Assembly: GCA_900550165.1 (NCBI GenBank)
Contig: URQY01000041.1
Coordinates: 1 to 11,698 of the forward strand
Reading direction: 5' to 3'
Length of the DNA: 11,698 nucleotides
Source of the DNA: an uncultured Eubacteriales bacterium
GTDB lineage: Bacteria > Bacillota > Clostridia > Oscillospirales > Oscillospiraceae
Under the pieces are notes generated by a model, which saw only the letters and a list, made by a program, of their open reading frames with translations, did not search any database and had not been told where the DNA came from. How positions within the stretch are numbered: the first letter of the stretch is position 1; every line of letters starts with the position of its first letter. A program made the position numbers and the translations under genes. Shown one piece after another: positions 5,946 through 11,698 of the stretch.

Positions 5946-6908
5946 TTACCTCTCTGCTTTTTTTAATGCCCTGCGCTGGGCGAGGATGCCCGGCAGGATC
6001 GCGCACAGCGAGCCTGCAAGGAAGCACACGATGCCGACGACCATGTTGAGCGGGATCTCCTCCTGGAGGAAGATGAGCGCGAAGATCGGCGCCAAAATGG
6101 GCTTTAAGAAGAAAATGAGCGACGCCTCCTGCGCGGACGTCTTTTCCATCGCCATCATGTGGCAGACGAAGCCCGCCGCCGAGTTGATGCAGCAGATATA
6201 CAGCAGCGCCGGGAGAGCGGAGAGGGGAATGTTCTCAAAGAGAGGAACATCGACGAAGATATCCAGCCCGACGGAGCCGTACAGCGACGCACCCGCGGCC
6301 GTGCGGCCAAAGAGCAGGAGCAGCACCAACTCCGACGCGCCGAAAAGAAAGCTCAGGCACGTGACGGCGATGCCGCCGAAGCGCGGCGTGCGCTTTTTGC
6401 CGAACACGCTGTAGAGCGAAAACATCACGGCCGAAAGAATGGCGAGCACCGCGCCCGTGGGATCGAGCGTCGCGTGGAAGGGGTCAATGATGATGAGCGC
6501 AGCCAGCAGCTCTAAAATGAGCGCAATGATGTGGTTGCGGTGGATCTCCTCGCGCAGAAAGAGGTGGGCGAACACCGTGACGAAGATCGGGTTGCAGGAG
6601 AAGATGACCGCAACGACCGACGCGCGCGTATACGTGACGGACATCTGATAGAGCGACATCGCGATGACGACGCACAGAAAGCCAGAGAGCGCGAAAAAGC
6701 CGATATCGCTTCGTGTCAGCGAGGCATTTTTCTTCTTTATCGAGCGAACGGCGAACGGAATGAGCAGCAGGCCGCCGACGAGAAAGCGCAGGCAGGTGAT
6801 CTGCATGGGTGCGAACACGCCGTGCACGGTTTTGAGCATGACCTCCATCGTGCTGAAGATCACGGCACAGAGAACGATATAGACATAGCCGGAGCGGGAA
6901 CGAGTCAT
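5946..6908 (-). CDS. DMT superfamily transporter, EamA family
   Basis: This 320-residue integral membrane protein has about ten hydrophobic helices arranged as two tandem EamA repeats, the layout of drug/metabolite exporters such as RhaT, YdcZ-like and RarD-like carriers. Repeat one spans about residues 7-140 and ends NPIFVTVFAHLFLREEI (106-122). Repeat two spans about 152-305 and ends KPILAPIFALIFLQEEI (269-285); the matching E-E-I endings are the usual sign of the internal duplication. The tail is basic (RRALKKAER). The start at 6906-6908 follows GGGGG by 8 bases; an in-frame ATG at 6951-6953 would add 15 residues but overlaps the -10 element. It has its own promoter and terminator and is divergent from the T-box operon. 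Substrate cannot be told from sequence; amino acids, metabolites or purines are all known in the family. Confidence 0.9.
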   Translation of the reverse strand: MTRSRSGYVYIVLCAVIFSTMEVMLKTVHGVFAPMQITCLRFLVGGLLLIPFAVRSIKKKNASLTRSDIGFFALSGFLCVVIAMSLYQMSVTYTRASVVAVIFSCNPIFVTVFAHLFLREEIHRNHIIALILELLAALIIIDPFHATLDPTGAVLAILSAVMFSLYSVFGKKRTPRFGGIAVTCLSFLFGASELVLLLLFGRTAAGASLYGSVGLDIFVDVPLFENIPLSALPALLYICCINSAAGFVCHMMAMEKTSAQEASLIFFLKPILAPIFALIFLQEEIPLNMVVGIVCFLAGSLCAILPGILAQRRALKKAER

Positions 6909-6941
6909 GATGAGATCCCCCTTTTTTATCCAAACGAAAGC

Positions 6942-6970
6942 AGTATATGCCATTTTCTGACCAAAGGCAA
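6942..6970 (-). promoter_or_regulatory. Sigma-A promoter of the EamA gene
   Basis: On the minus strand TTGCCT (6965-6970) and TATACT (6942-6947) are separated by 17 bases, 4/6 and 5/6 matches to the housekeeping consensus. The predicted start is near 6935, about 27 bases before the chosen ATG, which supports that start over the upstream one. Confidence 0.55.
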
Positions 6971-6978
6971 GGCCGTGC

Positions 6979-7006
6979 TTGACAAAAACTGAATTTGAGA
7001 TATAAT
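6979..7006 (+). promoter_or_regulatory. Sigma-A promoter of the T-box/alaS operon
   Basis: TTGACA (6979-6984) and TATAAT (7001-7006) are both perfect consensus hexamers, 16 bases apart. Transcription would start at about 7013, just ahead of the T-box Stem I. Such a strong promoter suits control by premature termination in the leader. Confidence 0.88.
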
Positions 7007-7012
7007 AACCAG

Positions 7013-7252
7013 AGTTAAACGCGATGATGAAGTCAGCTCCGCAAACGGGCCTGAAAGCGAGAGGGAAACGGTGAAAGCCCTCGGTGACCGGTGCGCAGCA
7101 GCCGCTTTGGAGCAGTCCGCGAGGAGCGGAACGTCTCGTCCCCGTTACCGGACGGCTAAGATGCCTTTCCCACGGGGAAAGGATAATTAGGGTGGTACCG
7201 TGAAGTATGAAGTCTTCGCCCCTATGTGTAGGGACGGGGACTTTATTTTTTT
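7013..7252 (+). promoter_or_regulatory. T-box riboswitch, probably sensing tRNA-Ala
   Basis: T-box leaders bind a specific uncharged tRNA, pairing its anticodon with a specifier codon and its free CCA end with the T-box bulge, which favours an antiterminator. Here the core AGGGTGGTACCGTG is at 7189-7202. AGGG (7189-7192) can pair with CCCT (7220-7223) and GTGAAG (7200-7205) with CTTCGC (7214-7219), leaving exactly the 7-base bulge UGGUACC. The variable bulge base is U (7196), which fits a tRNA with discriminator A, as in tRNA-Ala. In Stem I, the GATGATGA K-turn strand is at 7023-7030, GCTCC (7036-7040) pairs with GGAGC (7109-7113), and the distal GAGGG/CCCTC arm carries GGTGAAAG. The likely specifier is GCC (7101-7103) followed by G. 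Stem III is CCTTTCCC/GGGAAAGG (7164-7182). Downstream alaS agrees with alanine. Confidence 0.94.
7210..7252 (+). terminator. T-box regulated terminator
   Basis: AAGTC (7210-7214) pairs with GACTT (7239-7243), and CCCT (7220-7223) with AGGG (7230-7233), followed by a run of T at 7246-7252. CCCT and CTTCGC are also needed for the antiterminator, so the two folds exclude each other. Confidence 0.88.
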
Positions 7253-7267
7253 GGAAAGGGAAAAAAT

Positions 7268-7681
7268 ATGCGCAGAAGAGTGTGGCTTTTTGTGTCGGCT
7301 GCGGTGCTGTTGCTGCTCCTGAGCGGCTGCCGCGGCAACAAGCTGCCCGACGGCATGGACGAGGACGAGGTCTCGCGCGCGGGGCTTTCCGTGATGTCGC
7401 AGTTGACGAAGGGCGAATATGAGGCGGTCTACGACGCGCTGCGCGAGGATGTGCGCGAACAGACGAGCGCCGACGCGATCCGGACGATGATGAAGACCGC
7501 GGCCGAGGGGCGCGGCAGCTTCAAAAAGGTCAAGGATTCGATGGTAACGGGCGTGACGGACGCCGACGAGCCGCACGGCATCGCCGTCATCCGCGCGAAA
7601 TACGACAAAAAGTCCGTCATCTTCCGCATCGCCTTTGATACGGAGATGCACCTGATCGGATTGGACGTGAGAGGGAAGTGA
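7268..7681 (+). CDS. DUF3887-type lipoprotein
   Basis: The 137-residue product has a textbook lipoprotein signal: MRRR, a hydrophobic stretch (5-18) and the lipobox LSGC with Cys21. The mature part (about 115 residues) looks like a DUF3887 domain: a helix with AGLSVMSQLTKGEYEAVYDAL, then helices around REQTSADAIRTMM, then strands with FRIAFDTEMHLIGLDVRGK. In other proteins this domain is found on exported or surface proteins, sometimes next to hydrolases, with no proven activity. It begins 15 bases after the T-box terminator, with GGAAAGGG 7 bases upstream, and is the first gene of the T-box transcript. The next gene begins 4 bases after its stop, indicating close co-translation. Why a lipoprotein should be under tRNA control is not clear. 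Family assignment is by look and length, not by a search. Confidence 0.8.
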   Translation: MRRRVWLFVSAAVLLLLLSGCRGNKLPDGMDEDEVSRAGLSVMSQLTKGEYEAVYDALREDVREQTSADAIRTMMKTAAEGRGSFKKVKDSMVTGVTDADEPHGIAVIRAKYDKKSVIFRIAFDTEMHLIGLDVRGK

Positions 7682-7685
7682 GCAC

Positions 7686-8351
7686 GTGGCAAGAAAGATC
7701 GTCGATATGACAAAGGACCCGCGCGGCGGACAATTTGAATATTTCCGCTCGATGACCGACCCCTGGGCGGGCATCACCGTGCCGGTGGATATTACAGAGC
7801 TGCTCGCGTCGCTCCATGGACGCCCGTTTTTCCTAAGCTTCCTCTACGCGGTGATGTGCGCGGCGAACGCCGTGCCCGAGCTGCGGAGAAGGCTGCTTCC
7901 CGATGGGCAGGTCGTCGAATACGACCACTGCGACCCGTCGTACACCGTGATGAAGCCCGACGGCACGGGCGTTTACGTCTACTGCCTGCTCGAAGACGAC
8001 CTCTCATCGTATGAGAAATTCGTCGCCGAGGGCAAGCGGCGGCAGAAGGAGACGCTTGCGCGCGGCACGCTGACCGAGGACGGCGACGTGCTGGCGAATT
8101 TTTTCGTCTCCTGTGTGCCGTGGCTCTACTACACGCAGATCAAGGAGCCGGCCGGCGGCGCGGACGACAGCAATCCGCGCTTTGCCTGGGGAAAATACCG
8201 CGAGGAAAACGGCCGCACGATGCTGCCGATGTCGCTTTTTATCAACCATGCGCTCTGCGACGGCTGGCACGTCGCGCAGTTCTATCAAAATCTCGAGCGC
8301 GAGCTCGCGGAACTGAGCGCATACCTGAAAGCCCAAAACGAACAACAGTAA
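7686..8351 (+). CDS. Chloramphenicol acetyltransferase-like (CatA-type) protein
   Basis: The 221-residue protein has the length and motifs of type A chloramphenicol acetyltransferases, trimeric cytoplasmic enzymes that move acetyl from acetyl-CoA to a hydroxyl. Near the N-terminus are FEYFRSMTDPW (17-27) and VPVDIT. SCVPWLYY (142-149) matches the S-x-x-P-W segment holding the active-site Ser. NHALCDGWHVAQFY (187-200) is the H-x-x-x-D-G catalytic motif, with His188 as general base and Asp192. All key residues are present, so it should be active. Such chromosomal homologues are common in Clostridia without proven resistance, and the true acceptor is unknown. The start is GTG at 7686, 8 bases after AGGGA and 4 bases after the lipoprotein stop. 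It precedes alaS by 27 bases and belongs to the T-box transcript. Confidence 0.87.
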   Translation: MARKIVDMTKDPRGGQFEYFRSMTDPWAGITVPVDITELLASLHGRPFFLSFLYAVMCAANAVPELRRRLLPDGQVVEYDHCDPSYTVMKPDGTGVYVYCLLEDDLSSYEKFVAEGKRRQKETLARGTLTEDGDVLANFFVSCVPWLYYTQIKEPAGGADDSNPRFAWGKYREENGRTMLPMSLFINHALCDGWHVAQFYQNLERELAELSAYLKAQNEQQ

Positions 8352-8378
8352 ATTTTACAATAAAAGGAGAAACCAACC

Positions 8379-11048
8379 ATGTCTCAGCCCAAGTATTACG
8401 GTCTCAATGAGCTGCGGGAAATGTTCCTGCACTTTTTTGAGACGAAAGGCCACCTGCGCCTGCCCAGCTTTTCCCTGATCCCGCAGAACGACGCGTCGCT
8501 GCTGCTCATCAACTCCGGCATGGCGCCGATGAAGCCGTTCTTCACCGGCGAGCAGGAGCCGCCGCGCCACCGCGTGACCACCTGCCAGAAGTGCATCCGC
8601 ACCGGCGACATTGAAAACATCGGCCACACCGCGCGCCACGGCACGTACTTTGAAATGCTCGGCAACTTCTCGTTCGGCGATTACTTCAAAAAGGACGCCA
8701 TCCACTGGGCGTGGGAATTCCTGACGAGCCCCGAGTGGGTGGGCCTTGACCCGAACCGCCTGTATCCCTCCGTCTTTGCCGGCAACGAAACGACGCCCGC
8801 CGATGAGGAGGCCTTCCGCATCTGGAACGAGGAGATCGGCATTCCCAAGGAGCGCATCTTCAAGTTCGGCAAGGAGGACAACTTCTGGGAGCACGGCTCG
8901 GGTCCGTGCGGTCCCTGCTCCGAGATCTACTACGACCGCGGCGAAAAGTACGGCTGCGGCAAGCCCGGCTGCACCGTCGGCTGCGACTGCGACCGCTATA
9001 TGGAGGTCTGGAACATCGTCTTCTCCCAGTTCGATAACGACGGCCACGACCACTACACCGAGCTCAAGCAGAAGAACATCGACACCGGCATGGGCCTTGA
9101 GCGTCTGGCCGTCGTGTGCCAGGACGTCGATTCGCTCTTTGATGTCGACACCGTGATGAACATCACGAACAAGGTCACCGAGATCACCGGTGCGAGCTAC
9201 GGCCAGAGCCGCGAGAAGGACGTGTCCCTGCGCGTCATCACCGACCACATCCGCTCGGCTTCCTTTATGATCTGCGACGGCGTGCTGCCCAGCAACGAGG
9301 GCCGCGGCTATGTGCTGCGCCGCCTGCTGAGAAGAGCGGCCCGCCACGGCAAGCTTCTCGGCGTCGACCGCCCGTTCCTCTACGAGGTCGTGGATACGGT
9401 CATCCATGAGAACGAGGGCCACTATCCCGAGCTGCGCGAGCGTCAGGCCTATATCACCAAGGTTATCCGCACGGAGGAGGAGAACTTCGCCAAGACCATC
9501 GACGGCGGCATGAAGATCTTCACCGAGCTTCTCTCCGCCCACAAGGAAAAGGGCGAGACCGTCTTCTCCGGCGCGGACGCGTTCAAGCTCTACGACACCT
9601 ACGGTTTCCCCATCGACCTGACGGTCGAGATGGTCGAGGACGAGGGCATGACGCTCGACCGCAAGGCCTTTGACCACGAGATGCAGGAGCAGAAGACCCG
9701 CGCCCGCGAGGCGCGCAAGGCGCTCGGAGACCTCGGCTGGGCGGGCGTTGAGTTCGGCAAGGATGTGCCGTCCACCGAATTTGTCGGCTACGAGCATGAC
9801 TCCATTGCTGACGCGAAAATCGTCGCACTGGTGGTCGAGGGCGAGCAGGCCGAGGCCATGATGAGCGGCGTGGAGGGCATCGTTGTCCTCGACAAGACGC
9901 CGTTCTACGCCGAAATGGGCGGCCAGATCGGCGACACGGGCGTGATCCGCTGCGGCGAGGCCGTGTTCGAGGTCTCGGACGTCCAGAAGAACAAGGGCGG
10001 CAAGTTCATGCACACCGGTAAGGTCATCCACGGCAGCTTCCAGCTCGGCGACACCGTGACGGCATCCATTGATTCTGAGCGCCGCATGGCCATCCGCCGC
10101 GGCCACACGGCCACCCATCTTCTCGACGCCGCGCTCAAGGCGGTGCTCGGCGACCACGTGCATCAGGCCGGTTCTCTGGTTGAGCCCGACCGTCTGCGCT
10201 TCGACTTCACACACTTTGAGTCCATCACACCTGAGCAGCTGCTCGCGGTCGACACGTTCGTCAACGACGCGATCCTGCGCGGCATCCCCGTTGTGACCGA
10301 GGTGCTGCCCATCGAGGAAGCGAAGAAGAAGGGCGCTGTCGCCATGTTTGGCGAAAAGTACGGCGACGTCGTCCGCGTGGTCGAGATGGGCGATGTGTCC
10401 ATGGAGTTCTGCGGCGGTACGCACCTTGACAATACCGCCAAGGTCGGCCTCTTCCGCATCAAGAGCGAGGGCAGCGTTGCCTCCGGCGTGCGCCGCATCG
10501 AGGCCATCACCGGCCGCCAGACGCTCGAAGAGCTTAGAAGCGGCCAGGAGAAGCTCATCCGCGCGGCGCAGCTCTTAAAGACCACGTCGAACGAGCTCGA
10601 GAGCCGCATCGGCGGTATGCTCAGCGAGATGAAGGAGATCAGAAGCCAGCTTGAAAAGTTCAAGGAGCAGGCATCCCTCGGCGAAGCGCGCACGTTCCTG
10701 ACCTCCGCCAAGGAGGTGAAGGGCCTCAAGCTCGTCACCGCCCAGCGCGACGGCATGGACGCGAATGCCCTGCGCAAGCTCGGCGACTTCCTGCGCGACA
10801 AGGAGCCGAAGATCGTCGGCGTGCTCGCCTCCGTCAACGAAGGCAAGGTCACGCTGCTGGCAGTCTGCGGCAAGGACGCGGTCGCAAGCGGCGTCAAGGC
10901 CGGCGACATCATCAAGGCCATCGCGCCCATCTGCGGCGGCAAGGGCGGCGGCAAGCCCGACAGCGCCATGGGCGGCGGCACCGAGGTGAGCAAGGTCGAC
11001 GACGCGCTCGCGGCGGTGGATGATCTCATCCTGAGCAAGCTCGGCTGA
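8379..11048 (+). CDS. alaS: Alanyl-tRNA synthetase
   Basis: AlaRS joins alanine to tRNA-Ala in the cytoplasm and hydrolyses mischarged Ser- and Gly-tRNA-Ala. The 889-residue protein has the usual full-length plan. The class II core (about 1-250) shows NSGMAPMKPFFTG (45-57), TTCQKCIRTGDIENIG (67-82), RHGTYFEMLGNFSFGDYF (86-103) and GMGLERLAVV (237-246). The tRNA-recognition region follows to about 450. The editing domain carries the zinc site: His576 and His580 in GHTATH, and Cys678 and His682 in CGGTH. A coiled coil (about 715-765) leads to the C-Ala domain ending in GGKGGGKPDSAMGGG (853-867). A Cys-rich piece (Cys177, 180, 193, 198, 202, 204) interrupts the core before YMEVWN. The ATG follows AAGGAG by 9 bases. 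The T-box 1.1 kb upstream is the only visible regulator; there is no separate leader directly before alaS. Third codon positions are strongly G/C, as in a highly expressed gene. Confidence 0.98.
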   Translation: MSQPKYYGLNELREMFLHFFETKGHLRLPSFSLIPQNDASLLLINSGMAPMKPFFTGEQEPPRHRVTTCQKCIRTGDIENIGHTARHGTYFEMLGNFSFGDYFKKDAIHWAWEFLTSPEWVGLDPNRLYPSVFAGNETTPADEEAFRIWNEEIGIPKERIFKFGKEDNFWEHGSGPCGPCSEIYYDRGEKYGCGKPGCTVGCDCDRYMEVWNIVFSQFDNDGHDHYTELKQKNIDTGMGLERLAVVCQDVDSLFDVDTVMNITNKVTEITGASYGQSREKDVSLRVITDHIRSASFMICDGVLPSNEGRGYVLRRLLRRAARHGKLLGVDRPFLYEVVDTVIHENEGHYPELRERQAYITKVIRTEEENFAKTIDGGMKIFTELLSAHKEKGETVFSGADAFKLYDTYGFPIDLTVEMVEDEGMTLDRKAFDHEMQEQKTRAREARKALGDLGWAGVEFGKDVPSTEFVGYEHDSIADAKIVALVVEGEQAEAMMSGVEGIVVLDKTPFYAEMGGQIGDTGVIRCGEAVFEVSDVQKNKGGKFMHTGKVIHGSFQLGDTVTASIDSERRMAIRRGHTATHLLDAALKAVLGDHVHQAGSLVEPDRLRFDFTHFESITPEQLLAVDTFVNDAILRGIPVVTEVLPIEEAKKKGAVAMFGEKYGDVVRVVEMGDVSMEFCGGTHLDNTAKVGLFRIKSEGSVASGVRRIEAITGRQTLEELRSGQEKLIRAAQLLKTTSNELESRIGGMLSEMKEIRSQLEKFKEQASLGEARTFLTSAKEVKGLKLVTAQRDGMDANALRKLGDFLRDKEPKIVGVLASVNEGKVTLLAVCGKDAVASGVKAGDIIKAIAPICGGKGGGKPDSAMGGGTEVSKVDDALAAVDDLILSKLG

Positions 11049-11227
11049 TGGCGGTGCTACCGAAGGATCCGGCGATGCTGCTGAGCGCCGTGAATATGAA
11101 GCTGCGCGATTTTTACGATTCTCTTGATGCGCTGTGTGACGATCTGGACGTTGCGCGCGAGAGCATCGAAACATCGCTTGCGGGCATCGGATACACCTAC
11201 GATGCCGAGAAAAATCAATTTGTGTAA
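11048..11227 (+). CDS. DUF4250 family small protein
   Basis: This 59-residue protein starts within the alaS stop codon: the TGATG overlap at 11046-11050 means translation is probably coupled. It has the DUF4250 pattern from end to end: LPKDPAMLLSAVNMKLRD near the start, SLDALCDDLDV in the middle, and a closing GIGYTYDAEKNQFV. The family is small, widespread in Firmicutes and some Bacteroidetes, and has no known function. The predicted fold is helical with a short hairpin at the end; the SLDALCDDLDVARESIETSL stretch recalls a helix-turn-helix-like unit, which is inference only. No export signal or Cys pair is present. The alternative start at 11075 (ATG) would cut off the conserved LPKDP block, so the first ATG is preferred. 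Confidence 0.88.
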   Translation: MAVLPKDPAMLLSAVNMKLRDFYDSLDALCDDLDVARESIETSLAGIGYTYDAEKNQFV

Positions 11228-11261
11228 GATGAAATTACTTTACAGAAAGGAGCGATAAACC

Positions 11262-11600
11262 ATGTCTGATTGTCTGTTCTGCAAGATCATCGCGGGCGAT
11301 ATCCCGTCGAACAAGGTCTACGAGGACGAGCTCTGCTATGCCTTCAACGACATCGCGCCGCAGGCGCCGGTGCACTTCCTCGTGATTCCGAAGGCGCACA
11401 TCGCATCTGTCGCGGGCGTGAACGCTGAAAACAGCGCCGTCGTCGCGCACATCTTCGAGGTCATCGCGGGGCTCACCAAGGAGAAGGGCATTGAGAGCTA
11501 CCGTGTCGTGTCCAACATCGGCGAGCAGGCGGGGCAGAGCGTGCCGCACCTGCACTTCCATGTGCTCTCCGGCCGCGACATGACCTGGCCTCCGGGCTAA
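11262..11600 (+). CDS. HIT family protein (HinT-like nucleotide hydrolase)
   Basis: HIT proteins hydrolyse nucleoside phosphoramidates and aminoacyl-adenylates by way of a histidine-AMP intermediate. The 112-residue product has the whole domain: CLFCKIIAGDIPSNKVYED (4-22, with a C-x-x-C pair at 4 and 7), FNDIAPQAPVHFLVIPK (28-44), H47, and the histidine triad PHLHFHVL (95-102), where His96, His98 and His100 form H-x-H-x-H, His98 being the expected nucleophile. The end MTWPPG is typical of HinT. The ribosome binding site AGAAAGGAG lies 9 bases before the ATG. It follows DUF4250 by 34 bases with no terminator between, so it is probably the last gene of the alaS transcript. HinT enzymes can cleave aminoacyl-AMP, which aminoacyl-tRNA synthetases release, so the neighbourhood is suggestive but not proof of a link. 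Confidence 0.95.
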   Translation: MSDCLFCKIIAGDIPSNKVYEDELCYAFNDIAPQAPVHFLVIPKAHIASVAGVNAENSAVVAHIFEVIAGLTKEKGIESYRVVSNIGEQAGQSVPHLHFHVLSGRDMTWPPG

Positions 11601-11621
11601 GGAGCTTCCCGCAGGGGGATG

Positions 11622-11639
11622 GCAGCGCCACGGCGCTGC
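11622..11639. repeat. Short perfect hairpin after the HIT gene
   Basis: GCAGCGCC (11622-11629) and GGCGCTGC (11632-11639) form an 8-bp perfect stem with a 2-base loop, 6 bases before the larger terminator hairpin. It lacks a T-run and probably acts with its neighbour. Confidence 0.45.
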
Positions 11640-11644
11640 ACAAT

Positions 11645-11684
11645 CAAAGGGGGTATTCTCTTCTCGAAGAGAATACCCCCTTTG
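11645..11684. terminator. Long perfect terminator hairpin
   Basis: CAAAGGGGGTATTCTCTTC (11645-11663) and GAAGAGAATACCCCCTTTG (11666-11684) are perfect complements, 19 bp with only two bases between (in practice a slightly larger loop). On the plus strand the stem ends in CCCCCTTTGTAT, so the T stretch is short and within the stem. It should end the alaS-DUF4250-HIT transcript, and could act on the minus strand as well. Confidence 0.75.
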
Positions 11685-11698
11685 TATCCCCCAGAGAA

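Noticed and set aside
8355..10424. 689-codon open frame on the minus strand
   Set aside because: It lies wholly opposite alaS, whose protein matches AlaRS from end to end. The frame is open because G/C-rich third positions remove stop codons on the other strand.
1..11698. CRISPR array, prophage, insertion sequence, toxin-antitoxin or other defence locus
   Set aside because: No regularly spaced repeats, transposase, integrase or typical defence genes were found on either strand.

Overview
The window looks like a piece of chromosome from a GC-rich member of the Clostridia, most likely the Oscillospiraceae/Ruminococcaceae type of gut Firmicute. Supporting signs are AGGAGG-type ribosome binding sites, a T-box leader, a lysine- and acid-rich MltG, a U32/TrhP gene, DUF3887- and DUF4250-type genes, and a clostridial-style AlaRS with a Cys-rich insertion. 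This placement is inferred from protein character, not from a marker gene. No phage, insertion sequence, CRISPR array, rRNA or tRNA is visible.

Left block (1-3233), mainly plus strand: the 3' end of a thymidylate kinase (tmk); a 47-codon Cys/Gly-rich membrane microprotein on the minus strand; the lytic transglycosylase mltG; and a U32-family tRNA hydroxylase (trhP) ending at a strong bidirectional terminator. mltG and U32 genes are also near neighbours in Bacillus subtilis (yrrL and yrrN/yrrO), so this pair may be a remnant of that cluster.

Middle block (3263-6908), minus strand: a small AT-richer gene for a membrane-anchored Ig-like protein; a 625-residue lipoprotein that joins a PstS-like phosphate-binding fold to an extra C-terminal beta-rich half, with an ECF-sigma-like promoter; and an EamA/DMT-family exporter with its own promoter and terminator.

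Right block (6979-11684), plus strand: a near-consensus housekeeping promoter drives a complete T-box riboswitch. Its UGGU bulge fits a tRNA with discriminator base A, and its likely specifier is GCC, so it should sense uncharged tRNA-Ala. The switch is not next to alaS. It first precedes a DUF3887-type lipoprotein and a chloramphenicol-acetyltransferase-like protein, then alaS, then a 59-residue DUF4250 protein whose start overlaps the alaS stop, then a HIT-family nucleotide hydrolase, ending at a 19-bp perfect hairpin. All five genes therefore probably answer to alanine or tRNA-Ala charging.

I saw no clearly new multi-gene defence or metabolic system. The most promising observations are the T-box operon with two unrelated genes ahead of alaS, the Cys/Gly-rich microprotein, and the ECF-linked PstS-like fusion lipoprotein.
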